DNA of 64,000 bases from Priapulus caudatus. Lineage: Eukaryota > Priapulida > Priapulimorpha > Priapulimorphida > Priapulidae. The notes beneath the pieces were generated by a model that saw only the letters and a program-made list of their open reading frames with translations, was not told the origin of the DNA and made no database searches. A program made the position numbers and the translations under genes. The DNA lies in the NCBI RefSeq assembly GCF_000485595.1, contig NW_014577413.1:103347-167346 (forward strand), in the 5' to 3' direction. Position 1 is the stretch's first letter, and every line of letters starts with the position of its first letter. Shown piece after piece: positions 1 to 11,899 of the stretch.

Positions 1-240
1 CTATAGAAAAACGCAAAAATTCAGTAAATCGATCCACGTATAGAACGGCCATAAAATCGCGACCTTTTAGTATTATTGTCACAATGAAATAGAATTAAAT
101 GGCTGTACATATAAAACTAACTAGTAGAGAAAATGTAAAATTTCGATCATTAACAGGCAGGTTTTACTCGAAATTTAAATATCAATTCCATTATAGGTTA
201 ATGTTACAGATACATACGCACGCACGCAGCACGCACGCTC

Positions 241-242
241 GG

Positions 243-300
<58 letters not shown>
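241..300. repeat. (CA)n microsatellite
   Basis: About 30 CA units immediately precede the inverted-repeat element at 301-769. A second CA tract follows that element, which suggests the element inserted into a microsatellite. Confidence 0.95.
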
Positions 301-301
<1 letters not shown>

Positions 302-769
302 AGGGCCGTAGTGGCCTCCCAAAAAGTGCCACTGCAAAAATATGTAGCCGATGCGGGAGGTCTGGTCTCTACAGTTCAAAAATTTTTGAAATGTAGAGCT
401 GGAATGGCATTTCCTGCATTTTCAGGCTATGTTGAAAGCAACCAATTCTGATCATTTCAAAGGTCAATTTGTAAATTTTAAAGAGGAATGTAGCTAAAGC
501 TGATGTTTTGACTAAAGTATCTAAAATATATATTATGAGTATGATAACTAATAAACATTATTTACAAATTGTATATACTATCAGTACATAATTATGAAAA
601 ATAAGCCTATTTTCAATCTGCATTTATACTTTCACTATGTACATCTGTATGTTTTGAAGTTTGAATTTGAATAGGCACATTGTCATATTAGATACACATT
701 CCAGAATTATTTTTTTTCAAAATAGTGCCACGGCAGTGCCGTGCTGCCGTGGCGGCCACTACGGCCCTG
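301..769. mobile_element. Miniature inverted-repeat element (left-arm copy)
   Basis: The element begins CAGGGCCGTAGTGGCC and ends with its exact reverse complement GGCCACTACGGCCCTG. AGTGCCAC-type sequence just inside extends the inverted repeat. It lies between two CA tracts, so a target-site duplication cannot be read. The interior is AT-rich with no transposase. Termini starting CAGGG resemble non-autonomous hAT-type elements, which is inference. An orthologous copy sits at the mirrored position 8263-8730. Confidence 0.8.
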
Positions 770-775
770 CACAAC

Positions 776-783
776 ACACAACA

Positions 784-872
<89 letters not shown>
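776..872. repeat. Interrupted (CA)n microsatellite
   Basis: CA dinucleotides with a few interruptions follow directly on the right terminus of the element at 301-769. The mirrored GT tract is at 8155-8262. Confidence 0.9.
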
Positions 873-873
<1 letters not shown>

Positions 874-1348
874 ACGAACAATTCCACATATAGTCTCAGG
901 TCTGTCTATGATTTATTCCGCGTATATTCAATAAACACGCACGCACACACTACCATAAACAATTAGTATCCCTCAAAATCGTTTCATAATCTAAATACTT
1001 ATCGTTTTCCTGCACACAATCATAAACCAGGGAGATGGACAGAACTTTATGCAAGGATTGTGGAAAACCATGCATAGAAATTTTCGCCAAACGTGTTGTG
1101 AACGAATAAAACGCCAGTATCACTTATCGGCAACATAGAGCTTTTTTTTCAAGTTCTTGGTGCTTTTTATACTTTGACGTTTTACCAGATCTGACATAGT
1201 ATCTTCATCCATTCGTTAAAACGCAGTTTATTTGAATATAGGCCATTGGTGGCTAGAGACCGTACTGATGCTAGGGTAGCACTGCTCAGATAGTAACATT
1301 GGTTTCATGACACATGACACACTGCACCACGCGGTTTTTTACTGTCAT

Positions 1349-1512
1349 AATACACACGCACACGCGCACGCGCACGCACGCACGCACGCACGCACGGGGT
1401 AGTTTATTGCCATAATACCACACGCACACGCGCACGCACGCCTGCACGCACGCACGCACGCCCGCACCACACACACACACACACTCACGCACACAAACAC
1501 ACACAAACACAC

Positions 1513-1569
<57 letters not shown>
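1349..1569. repeat. Compound ACGC / CA microsatellite
   Basis: Alternating ACGC, GCGC and CA tracts contain an internal direct duplication: a 'tcataatac' or 'ccataatac' segment followed by CACGCACACGCGC. The mirrored GT/GCGT block is at 7459-7680. Confidence 0.85.
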
Positions 1570-1572
<3 letters not shown>

Positions 1573-2244
1573 AGACTCAATAGTTCTCTCCGCAAGCGAT
1601 CTCAACAACATTGATGTTTGTGAGACCACAAAACTCCGTATTTCCCTCATAACTATGCAATAATTGTTTTGTTATAGTATGTAAAGTCAGGAGTAAATAA
1701 TACTATTACTAGCTCCGACTGTGCGACGTTTAGCAAACCAAGACCAAGGACAATTCCGCATTCTAGACCGCGGCGAGCATATTATTTATTAAGGGTAACT
1801 CAATAAACATAAACTCAAACTCTACCTCAAATCTTCAGTAATCCTCGTACCTAATCGTTTGTTACATACATAATCACAATCCAGAGGAATAGACTAGAAT
1901 ATTCAACATTCCGACAATCATTACACACGCAAGCACGCGAAAATAAATCGCATCTAATGACAAATTTCGGGGTAATTATTATGAGGTTTCAAGAGATAAC
2001 CTTGTGTTTTACTATCATTATGCTTTGCCAGAACTGGTATACTGTTCTCCTCTAATCATTCAGACTTCTTTTCGCCTCACGTCGTGGCGCCATTTAATTT
2101 TAATATTGATTTTCTTACGGTCACTATCAGCTATTATTTCATGGCACGTGACATGCTGTGCAACAATTATGATGTGGTATTTAATGCAGCCAACACACAC
2201 ATACATGTTATCAGGGGTAGATAATGACAAATTTTTCGCTCGCT

Positions 2245-2303
2245 CGCGCGCGCGCGCGCGTGTGTGTGTGTGTTTATTTATTTATTTATTTATTTATTTA
2301 TTA
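2245..2303. repeat. CG / TG / TTTA compound microsatellite
   Basis: A run of CG dinucleotides passes into TG and then into about seven TTTA units. The mirrored copy near 6737-6795 is shorter. Confidence 0.8.
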
Positions 2304-3187
2304 GCTTTCCATTGATCCTCAACTGTATTTGCAATCATGTTACATGCCATTTCTTCGTCTTCGTAGCGCCCCAAATTATTTGAGGTTATTGCGGACTGCA
2401 TGGCGCGCGTATATGACGATTTAGTATAACGGACACGTAGATAAATATCTAATTATGTGGATAAACAATAAGTTGCGAATCAGCAATATAGATCGGAACA
2501 AATCTGTAGGAAACTGGAAATGAGGTGGTTTTACCCACTATGCCACTACAGGGCAAATCTACCTATCTGAATTTGTATCGTGCTTCGACTCACTTTCATT
2601 TCATCGCGTTCATTCCCATAACCTTGCACCGCTACAAGTAGGGTGTGTAAGTCCTCTATCACGACGGATTGGGCGGTGTCGATCGATGAAAAAAGAGCAG
2701 GTGTGTTTGCGTGTAGCTAACCGCTTATTGACAGCTCTGCTCCGCTTCGTAATTCAATAGTAGGCCTACGATGCGCAACCATTGGATCCCAATACGGTAA
2801 TCCATGTTCCATATGGCGGCATGAATCGCGGATGCAACATCCGTAGACATGCGTAATTAGTCATAGCCGATAATCTATAATTCGATCTGCTCGTTACGGT
2901 CTAGCCGTAAAAATATTAAAGAGCTCACAATGTCATATACGCGCAAAACTACATTCTAGGCAGAGTCTTCAGAGGGAAGAACATATCAAAAAGTCAAAGA
3001 ATGAACGAGGACGTTGTCGCGAACAGTGTAGTTTAAATTCGGGGTATAATTAACTATCTCCTAATAATAACCATTATAATTGTGCATGTGACAACCTACG
3101 TATGAATATACTATATAAGTGAAGATATTGCCTGACACGCAGGTCCAAAAACATTAGCGGCGTAGAAACGTCGAATAAGGCAATGTA

Positions 3188-3227
3188 ATCAAGAGCGTAT
3201 TAAGTATATACTTAATACGCTCTTGAT
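3188..3227. mobile_element. Perfect 40-bp hairpin element, ATCAAGAG termini
   Basis: This is a perfect palindrome of 20 + 20 bases beginning ATCAAGAGCGTATTAAG and ending with its complement CTCTTGAT. It is flanked on both sides by GTA. Related hairpins with the same ATCAAGAG ends and 3-bp flanking repeats lie at 17920-17970 and 44409-44462. I infer an ultra-short foldback element family; see findings. Confidence 0.65.
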
Positions 3228-3749
3228 GTAATGTATATTAGGTGCTTTCTTATGTTCATGCCTGTGCTTAGGGAAAGATTACAAATGCGCGTTTCACCGA
3301 TCTTAAGAGATGGAGGCGTGACCTAAAAAAATGTCTGCCTTGGAGAACGATAGAGAGCACGCGAGAGTAGAAACATTCACATTGTGAATGTAGGTATCAG
3401 GAGTAAGCGAACTAGCGATAATCTCATCAATGAAGAGATTGGTCTCTCATCAATGTACTTCTGATATCAGCATTTATATGCTATATTAATAAGTTGTTCA
3501 GTATCGGCATACACTATAGCTTTGTTGCCGCCATTGACCAAGATAGTCTCCCGTACGCAGTTCCTTCTACATATATATCTATCTTATCAAGAGCACATCA
3601 ATTTCTATATATGAATATATACGGTGTAGACTATCGGTGCAGTGCCAGGAATTTATTTAGAAGGCGTCATGACCGTCGCATCGGCAGTAATGATGTGTTA
3701 CGATGAGCAGACACGCAGCATTGTACGCGTTACTGTCAAAGAGTTGCTG

Positions 3750-3759
3750 CACACATACA

Positions 3760-3791
<32 letters not shown>

Positions 3792-3792
3792 T
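3750..3792. repeat. (ACGC)n tract at arm junction
   Basis: About ten ACGC units separate the end of the left arm from the segment beginning CATCTAATGTAC. On the right-arm side the corresponding GCGT tract opens into the spacer's long GT array. Confidence 0.9.
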
Positions 3793-4178
3793 CTAATGTA
3801 CTTTTGCGCGTATTCTTAATAGGATGGCGTTAATACGAATACATTGTGAATGGGGTTGAATCTAAGTTTTCATTTTGTTACCGGATCGATGTAGTTTTAT
3901 CGCAGCATTAAATAATGTTTATGTGACACAGACTTCAACAATACGAGCAACTGTAACGATCGTTATTGGGACGGGCCTCAGTTCTGTAGACATTTTAGTA
4001 TTAGTTACTCAAAAGACAGCTTCATACATATGTATTTTGTATCTAATTGCATGCTGTTATTATCACTCTTTGTAATGAGCACCTCGACTAATATTTGTTT
4101 ATATGTTTGCACGTGACTAACTGTTGCCGTTCTGGTAGTAATATATGTGTGCAGTGAATTATTGGAGAACCTGCTTGT
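3789..4178. repeat. Segment X, inverted copy at 9873-10257
   Basis: The stretch from CATCTAATGTAC to ACCTGCTTGT recurs as its reverse complement at 9873-10257 with a few mismatches. It lies inside the palindrome spacer here, but outside the right arm there. The block order is therefore rotated, not simply mirrored. Coding capacity is not evident. Confidence 0.85.
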
Positions 4179-4738
4179 CAAAATTTGTGACACATATTGT
4201 ACAACTATAGCGATTCCGGTGATGCGTGTAATTTTCTGGATTAGCCAACTTTAGGAAGTTGTCGTGAACCTTCTAGTTGTAATGGCTTGCTTGGCCGACT
4301 GGCTTTTTACATATATACAGTGTTATAATACAGGAAAGGTGACATGAAGCATTCAATTGCATGTTGATGTTACTGCGTTCGCACTAAACATTTATTGTTT
4401 AGAAAATTGGTGTGTGTTTCTACTTACGCATGTTAACCGGACAAATTCTGCTAATTATTCATCTCAGAATGTTCATCCATAAGATGGTTCATTTATGAAG
4501 AAGTTATCAACAAACAAATTTTATTTATCGTCCTATTACATGAGGACATGGCTGATTATAAAAGTGTACCGCAGATACCTACGCAAAGTGACGTCATTCA
4601 ACCTATTCGACCATAGAATAAATAGGTCGAAACCCAGCATTTCATTCTTATAGCACTTGCACGTAAAAACTCCTCGTGGCAATGATAAGGTTGACTACGT
4701 CTCAGTCTGAGTTAGAGCTGGTTTCTTATTTCACAGTG

Positions 4739-4972
4739 ATGTCAGATCACGGACGTAGAGCTTCATCGAGGTCGTCGGGTGCGGAGACCGTGTGTCTGCG
4801 TCACAGCTTGCCTCGCACACCGACGCCTTGTACGACCGACTCGACCGACAATCTACACAGCGTGACGACGTACGAACGGCAGCAGGGAAACTGGCAGCCG
4901 CCACCGACTGAAAGCAAAGATGCTGAACCCAAGTCGGTGGCGGCGAAATGTGTCATTTACAGTGTGGATGTG
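4739..4972 (+). other. Possible coding exon in palindrome spacer (unassigned)
   Basis: This part of an open frame (ATG at 4676, also 4739) is markedly GC-richer than its surroundings and uses many G/C third positions. It reads MSDHGRRASSRSSG and continues Ser/Thr/Pro-rich for about 78 residues. A plausible splice donor (GTGAGC) follows at 4973. Beyond that the frame runs only through GT repeat. It is present once, not in the arms. No family is recognised. It may be a 5' exon of an unknown gene or chance; confidence is low. Confidence 0.25.
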
Positions 4973-5024
4973 AGCCCATATTATTACTGCGCCTTATTGG
5001 AACTCATGTGTGTAGTGAATGGGT

Positions 5025-5290
<266 letters not shown>

Positions 5291-5819
5291 TGCGTGTATG
5301 TGTGCAGCAACTCTTTGACAGTAACGCGTACAATGCTGCGTGTCGCTGCTATCGAAAACACATCATTACTGCCGATGCGACGGTCATGACGCCTTCTAAA
5401 TAAATTCCTGGACTGCACCGATATCTACACCGTATATCATATATAGAAAATGATGTGCTCTTGATAAGATAGATATATATGTAGAAGGAACTGCGTACGG
5501 AGACATCTTGGTCAATGGCGGCAACAAAGCTATAGTGTATGGAATACTGAACAACTTATTAATATAGCATATACATGCTGATATCAGAAGTACATTGATG
5601 AGAGACCAATCTCTTCATTGATGAGATTATCGCTAGTTCGCTTACTCCTGATACCTACATTCACATGTGAATGTTTCTACTCTCGCGTGCTCTCTATCGT
5701 TCTCCAAGGCAGAAATTTTTAGGTCACGCCTCCATCTCTTAAGATCGGGTGAAACGCGCATTTGTAATCTTTCCCTAAGCACAGCGCATGAACATAAGAA
5801 AGCACCTAATATACATTAC

Positions 5820-5858
5820 ATCAGAGCGTATTAAGTATATACTTAATACGCTCTTGAT
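5820..5858. mobile_element. Right-arm copy of the ATCAAGAG hairpin
   Basis: Same hairpin as 3188-3227, missing one A in one terminus (ATCAGAGCG instead of ATCAAGAGCG), so the stem now has a single bulge. Confidence 0.6.
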
Positions 5859-7455
5859 TACATTGCCTTATTCGACGTTTCTACGCCGCTAATGTTTTTG
5901 GACCTGCGTGTCAGGCAATATCTTCACTTATATAGTTTCATACGTAGGCTGTCACATGCACAATTATAATGGTTATTATTAGGAGAATATTAATTATACC
6001 CCGAATTTAAACTACACTGTTCGCGACAACGTCCTCGTTCATTCTTTGACTTTTTGATATGTTCTTCCCTCTGAAGACTCTGCCTAGAATGTAGTTTTGC
6101 GCGTATATGACATTGTGAGCTCTTTAATATTTTTACGGCTAGACCGTAACGAGCAGATCGAATTATAGATTATCGGCTATGACTAATTACGCATGTCTAC
6201 GGATGTTGCATCCGCGATTCATGCCGCCATATGGACATGGATTACCGTATTGGGATCCAATGGTTGCGCATCGTAGGCCTACTATTGAATTACGAACGGA
6301 GCAGAGCTGTCAATAAGCGGTTAGCTACACGCAAACACACCTGCTCTTTTTTCATCGATCGACACCGCCCAATCCGTCGTGATAGAGACTTACACACCCT
6401 ACTTGTAGCGGTGCAAGGTTATGGGAATGAACGCGATGAAATGAAAGTGAGTCGAAGCACGATACAAATTCAGATAGGTAGATTTGCCCTGTAGTGGCAT
6501 AGTGGGTAAAACCACCTCATTTCCAGTTTCCTACAGATTTGTTCCGATCTATATTGCTGATTCGCCACTTATTGTTTATCCACATAATTAGATATTTATC
6601 TACGTGTCCGTTATACTAAATCGTCATATACGCGCGCCATGCAGTCCGCAATAACCTCAAATAATTTGGGCGCTACGAAGACGAAGAAATGGCATGTAAC
6701 ATGATTGCAAATACAGTTGAGAATCAATGGAAAGCTAATAATAAATAAATAAATAAATAATAAACACACACACACACACACGCGCGCGCGCGAGCGAGCG
6801 AAAAATTGTCATTATCTACCCTGATAACATGTATGTGTGTGTTGGCTGCATTAAATACCACATCATAATTGTTGCACAGCATGTCACGTGCCATGAAATA
6901 ATAGCTGATAGTGACCGTAAGAAAATCAATATTAAAATTAAATGGCCCACGACGTGAGGCGAAAAGAAGTCTGAATGATTAGAGGAGAACAGTATACCAG
7001 TTCTGGCAAAGCATAATGATAGTAAAACACAAGGTTATCTCTTGAAACCTCATAATAATTACCCCGAAATTTGTCATTAGATGCGATTTATTTTCGCGTG
7101 CTTGCGTGTGTAATGATTGTCGGAATGTTGAATATTCTAGTCTATTCCTCTGGATTGTGATTATGTATGTAACAAACGATTAGGTACGAGGATTACTGAG
7201 ATTTGAGTAGAGTTTGAGTTTATGTTTATTGAGTTACCCTTAATAAATAATATGCTCGCCGCGGTCTAGAATGCGGAATTGTCCTTGGTCTTGGCTTGCT
7301 AAACGTCGCACAGTCGGAGCTAGTAATAGTATTATTTACTTCTTACTACATATTATAACAAAACAATTATTGCATAGTTATGAGGGAAACACGGAGTTTT
7401 GTGGTCTCGCAAACATCAATGTTGTTGAGATCGTTGCGAGAGAACTATTGAGTCT

Positions 7456-7458
<3 letters not shown>

Positions 7459-7521
<63 letters not shown>

Positions 7522-7680
7522 TGTGTTTGTGTGTTTGTGTGCGTGAGTGTGTGTGTGTGTGTGTGTGCGGGCGTGGCGTGCGTGCGTGCAGGCGTGCGTG
7601 CGCGTGTGCGTGTGATTATGGCAATAAAACTACCCCTGCGTGCGTGCGTGCGTGCGTGCGCGTGCGCGTGTGCGTGTGTA
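7459..7680. repeat. Compound GT / GCGT microsatellite
   Basis: Mirror counterpart of 1349-1569, with a longer pure GT run at its start. Confidence 0.9.
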
Positions 7681-8154
7681 TTATGACAGTAAAAATACCG
7701 CGTGGTGCAGTGTGTCATGTGTCATGAAACCAATGTTACTATCTGAGCAGTGCTGCCACCTAGCATCAGTACGGTCTCTAGCCACCAATGGCCTATTTTC
7801 AAATAAACTGCGTTTTAACGAATGGATGAAGATACTATGTCAGATCTGGTAAAACGTCAAAGTATAAAAGCACCAAGAACTTGATAAAAAAAGCTCTATG
7901 TTGCCGATAAGTGATACTGGCGTTTTATTCGTTCACAACACGTTTGGCGAAAATTTCTATGCATGGGTTTTCACAATCCTTGCATAAAGTTCTGTCCATC
8001 TCCCTGGTTTATGATTGTGTGCAGGAAAACGATAATGTATAGATTATGAAACGATTTTGAGGGATACTAATTGTTATGGTAGTGTGTGCGTGCGTGTTTA
8101 TTGAATTACGCGGAATAAATCATAGACAGACCTGAGACTATATGTGGAATTGTC

Positions 8155-8204
8155 GTGGTGTGTGTGTGTGTGTGTGTGTGTGGTGGTGTGTGTGTGGTGT
8201 GTGG

Positions 8205-8235
<31 letters not shown>

Positions 8236-8262
8236 TGTGTGTGTGTGTGTGGTGTGTGTGTG
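8155..8262. repeat. Interrupted (GT)n microsatellite
   Basis: GT tract with GGTG interruptions that flanks the miniature element at 8263-8730. Confidence 0.9.
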
Positions 8263-8726
8263 CAGGGCCGTAGTGGCCGCCACGGCAGCAGGCACTGCCG
8301 TGGCACTATTTGAAAAAAAAATAATTCTGGAATGTGTATCTAATATGACAATGTGCCTATTCAAATTCAAACTTCAAAACATACAGATGTACATAGTGAA
8401 AGTATAAATGCAGATTGAAAATAGGCTTATTTTTCATAATTATGTACTGATAGTATATACAATTTTGTAAATAATGTTTTATTAGTTATCATACTCATAA
8501 TATATTTTAGATACTTTAGTCAAAACATCAGCTTTAGCTACATTCCTCTTTAAAATTTACAAATTGACCTTTGAAATGATCAGAATTGTTGCTTTCAACA
8601 TAGCCTGAAAATGCAGGAAATGCCATTTCCAGCTCTACATTTCAAAAATTTTTGAACTGTAGAGACCAGACCTCCCGCATCGGCTACATATTTTTGCAGT
8701 GGCACTTTTTGGGAGGCCACTACGGC

Positions 8727-8730
<4 letters not shown>
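8263..8730. mobile_element. Miniature inverted-repeat element (right-arm copy)
   Basis: It has the same termini as the copy at 301-769 (CAGGGCCGTAGTGGCC and its complement), here in reverse orientation. GT tracts lie on both sides (8155-8262 and 8731-8784). No protein is encoded. Confidence 0.8.

Positions 8731-8784
<54 letters not shown>
8731..8784. repeat. (TG)n microsatellite
   Basis: About 27 TG units; mirror of 241-300. Confidence 0.95.
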
Positions 8785-8785
<1 letters not shown>

Positions 8786-9030
8786 CCGAGCGTGCGTGCG
8801 TGCGTGCGTGCGTATGTATCTGTAACATTAACCTATAATGGAATTGATATTTAAATTTCGAGATAAACCTGCCTGGTTAATGATCGAAATTTTACATTTT
8901 CTCTACTAGTTAGTTTTATATGTACAGCCATTTAATTCTATTTCATTGTGACAATAATACTAAAAGGTCGCGATTTTATGGCCGTTCTATAGCGTGGACC
9001 GATTTACTGAATTTTTGCGTTTTTCTATAG

Positions 9031-9872
9031 TGATTTCAAATTCCGCTTTATAATTTCCATCCCAATCATATTGATATTGCGCATCTTTTTCACGATTTCG
9101 GAGCACAGTAATAGTCACAAACAATAAGTAATGCGCAACGTTTATTAGCTTGAAATAATGATATAACTCGTACATTACAAGATATAAGGATAAGTATATG
9201 CATGCAACACGTACGTTGACATCATTACATATATACCTTTCAGTACATCTCACATTTAGCCTTTGCTGCCAGTTCATCACTTATTGTCATAATAATCCCA
9301 TATGCACGCGGATACGACAAAACAACATTTTGTAGCTAACAACTTTATTTTGGTACTTTCAATTGTAATTTTGCCTAATCTAATAACGAAGAAGAAGACA
9401 AACGGCTTGAAATATGCGGCAATTAGGCTAAACGTGAGCTAGAACAACCTAGAATCGTATACCTATCTACGCAGATGCAAGTAGTTGAAATTTATGTTAT
9501 AATGAGCGAATCAAATACCATAATAGCTGATAGAGAAATATAATATTTTCATCCAAGTAAAAACGTCTTCATATCCCAACATTGATTTCCACTCTTTTGT
9601 TTATGCTCATAAATGTATTAATATGTCAGGTTACGTCGGGGGTTTTATTTTCATACTCGGTGGGGACGAACATAGTTGCAATTATCACAAAAACACGTTA
9701 CTTCACACTGTGGACTTTATTGACATTATAATAGGTCACGGTTAAATAAAGCGATTACTAATATTGGGTTAATATATTATGTTGGGAGATCCACCAAAAA
9801 CATATTTGTCGCAGACGCATAGAATATCCATATTACAAAATTTCGCATCGTGACATATATATATATATATAT
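9031..9872. other. Unpaired segment between palindrome arm and segment X'
   Basis: AT-rich sequence with no partner inside this window. If the left arm continues upstream of the window, its partner would lie there. It ends in a short TA tract (9856-9872). No gene was recognised. Confidence 0.6.
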
Positions 9873-10257
9873 ACAAGCAGGTTCTCCAATAATTCACTGC
9901 ACACATATATTACTACCAGAACGGCAACAGTTAGTAACGTGCAAACATATAAACAAATATTAGTCGAGGTGCTCATTACAAAGATTGATAATACATCATG
10001 CAATTAGATACAAAATACATATGTATGAAGCTGTCTTTTGAGTAACTAATACTAAAATGTCTACAAACTGAGGCCCGTCCAATAACGATCGTTACAGTGG
10101 CTCGTATTGTTGAAGTCTGTGTCACATAAACATTATTTAATGCTGGCGATAAAACTAAATCGATCCGGTAACAAGATAAAAACCTAGATTCAACCCCATT
10201 CACAATATATTCGTACTAACGCCATCCTATTAAGAATACGCGCAAAGTACATTAGAC
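9873..10257. repeat. Segment X', inverted copy of 3789-4178
   Basis: Reverse complement of segment X, from ACAAGCAG to GTACATTAG. It lies 840 bp beyond the end of the right arm. Confidence 0.85.
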
Positions 10258-10283
10258 GAATTTCCTACGTACTACAGGTATAG

Positions 10284-10287
<4 letters not shown>

Positions 10288-10323
<36 letters not shown>

Positions 10324-10324
10324 G

Positions 10325-10400
<76 letters not shown>

Positions 10401-10418
10401 TGTGTGTGTGTGTGTGTG

Positions 10419-10456
<38 letters not shown>

Positions 10457-10469
10457 GTGTGTGTGTGTG

Positions 10470-10533
<64 letters not shown>

Positions 10534-10546
10534 TGTGTGTGTGTGT
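10288..10546. repeat. TA then interrupted (GT)n array running into a gap
   Basis: About 13 TA units are followed by about 230 bp of interrupted GT, which stops at the run of N. The gap probably reflects failure to resolve the repeat. Confidence 0.95.
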
Positions 10547-10571
10547 NNNNNNNNNNNNNNNNNNNNNNNNN
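10547..10571. other. Assembly gap (25 N)
   Basis: Run of N directly after the GT array. Confidence 1.
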
Positions 10572-11640
10572 GCATGTTGTATGTTCGCAGCAGCAATTAC
10601 TGTTAATTTTGCTAAACGTCTTTCTCGTATACTCGCTTAACTCGTGAATTTTCAAAATATGTATGAATCGATATACCCAGTGGATGCCAGACACTGTGGT
10701 TACCATGGCGAACTCATGTCAGCCCACAAAACACAAAACTTTACCTTTGGGTTTACGGACTTCTTGTTTGTGTTCGCGTGCTGCACTACCGGCGCTTATC
10801 TACTTTACTTATTTGCCGCACTGGTTGCTCGGCCAATATGGTCGGGCAATATCGGCGATTTACTGCGCTTGATATTTGATGTTGTTCGTATTCGTCGAAC
10901 CTTTCTCGTGCCGCCTACTTTTACTGACGTCACCTCGACGGTCTGGTTTCTTCGCAGGACCGACGCTTTATGTGGGTTTTTTATGGTTTTTTTTTTTTCT
11001 TCTCTGTTGTGTGTTTTCGTGTGCTTTTTTTTCTTTTTTTTTTTTTTTTGTCTTTTTTTCTCTTCAGCCTGGCGGGGGGCGTTCTGGCAAAGCTGAACGA
11101 TTCTGTGTTTTTCGATGCACCAAGACGGAGGGCGTTCGAATTCGGACTGCTTAGCATCCGCACAGCGCGCTTAGAGGTTACACCACTTGGTTGGGCATCC
11201 ACTTCCATCGCTCGATTACGCTTAGACTGCTGGTTACATTGCCATCTTTGCCTTATCGCCGCTCACACTATTTGTACGCGCTGAGGTGCACGGCAGGGTT
11301 TGCGCGAGATATTACCCGTCATCCCGCCAGTGGACTCAGGTTGCTCATCGGAAGCGCTGCTTCCAGTCGGGTAGCCAGATAATGTGTATGATGGGAGCTG
11401 CTGCCCATCTGGAAGTGCGGCCATTCCGGTCGCATTTTCTCGCCTGCTGCCATCTTGGAGCCATTCTGTCCATTTTCTCGCTCTGCTAGTAGTCTTTGCC
11501 TCCGGCATGCAACGAGTCGGTGTTCTCGTATAATGCTGAGATTCGGCTGCGAGGTGTCGGATTCCCGTCCATTAACTAGTCACCTTACACTATGTGTGTG
11601 TCATCAATTTACTGCGATCCCGTTTTGTCCTGAAAGGATA
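10572..11640. other. GC-richer block, no gene recognised
   Basis: This block is clearly richer in G+C and CpG than its surroundings and contains a T-rich tract (10978-11062). Overlapping open frames exist on both strands; the best is an 81-codon frame on the minus strand at 11263-11508, rich in Ser, Thr, Gly and Pro. I could not match any to a family. It could be a promoter-type CpG-rich region or an unrecognised exon. Confidence 0.4.
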
Positions 11641-11654
11641 GAATAATGGAAATA

Positions 11655-11895
11655 AGGGGGCAACAAAAACGCACGCAAACAAACGCGCACAAACACACAT
11701 ACGCCAGCGCACGCACTCACACGCGCGCGTGCACGCTCAAACGCGCGCACACACACGCACACACGCGCGCACGCACGCACGCCCTCCCCCTCCCCCCCCC
11801 ACACACACACATACACACGCGCGTACACACGAACACACGCTCGCAGTCACACAAGCACGCGCGCACGCGTACACACGCGCGTGCACACACGCCAC
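11655..11895. repeat. CA / CG / ACGC microsatellite with C-run
   Basis: Mixed ACGC, CACA and CGCG repeats with a central C-rich run near 11781-11800. Frames across it are low-complexity artefacts. Confidence 0.9.
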
Positions 11896-11899
11896 ATAC

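Larger units (their letters stand above)
1..3789. repeat. Left arm of a giant imperfect palindrome
   Basis: This stretch recurs as its reverse complement at 5276-9030. Base 1 pairs with about 9030 and base 3750 with about 5304, and the order of landmarks is mirrored throughout: the AT-rich blocks, a perfect hairpin, a TTTA/CG tract and a CA-flanked miniature element. By eye the unique parts differ by only a few percent, while the microsatellites differ in length. Short ORFs are not conserved between the arms (single-base indels break them), so I see no gene here. The arm reaches the window edge and may continue upstream. Confidence 0.9.

Noticed and set aside
6231-6494. 87-codon frame in the right palindrome arm
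   Set aside because: The mirrored copy near 2540-2810 has single-base indels that break the frame, so it is not conserved as protein.
6486-6560. tRNA-like A-box (TGGCATAGTGGG) in both arms
   Set aside because: No convincing B-box or cloverleaf follows; at most a decayed tRNA-derived repeat.
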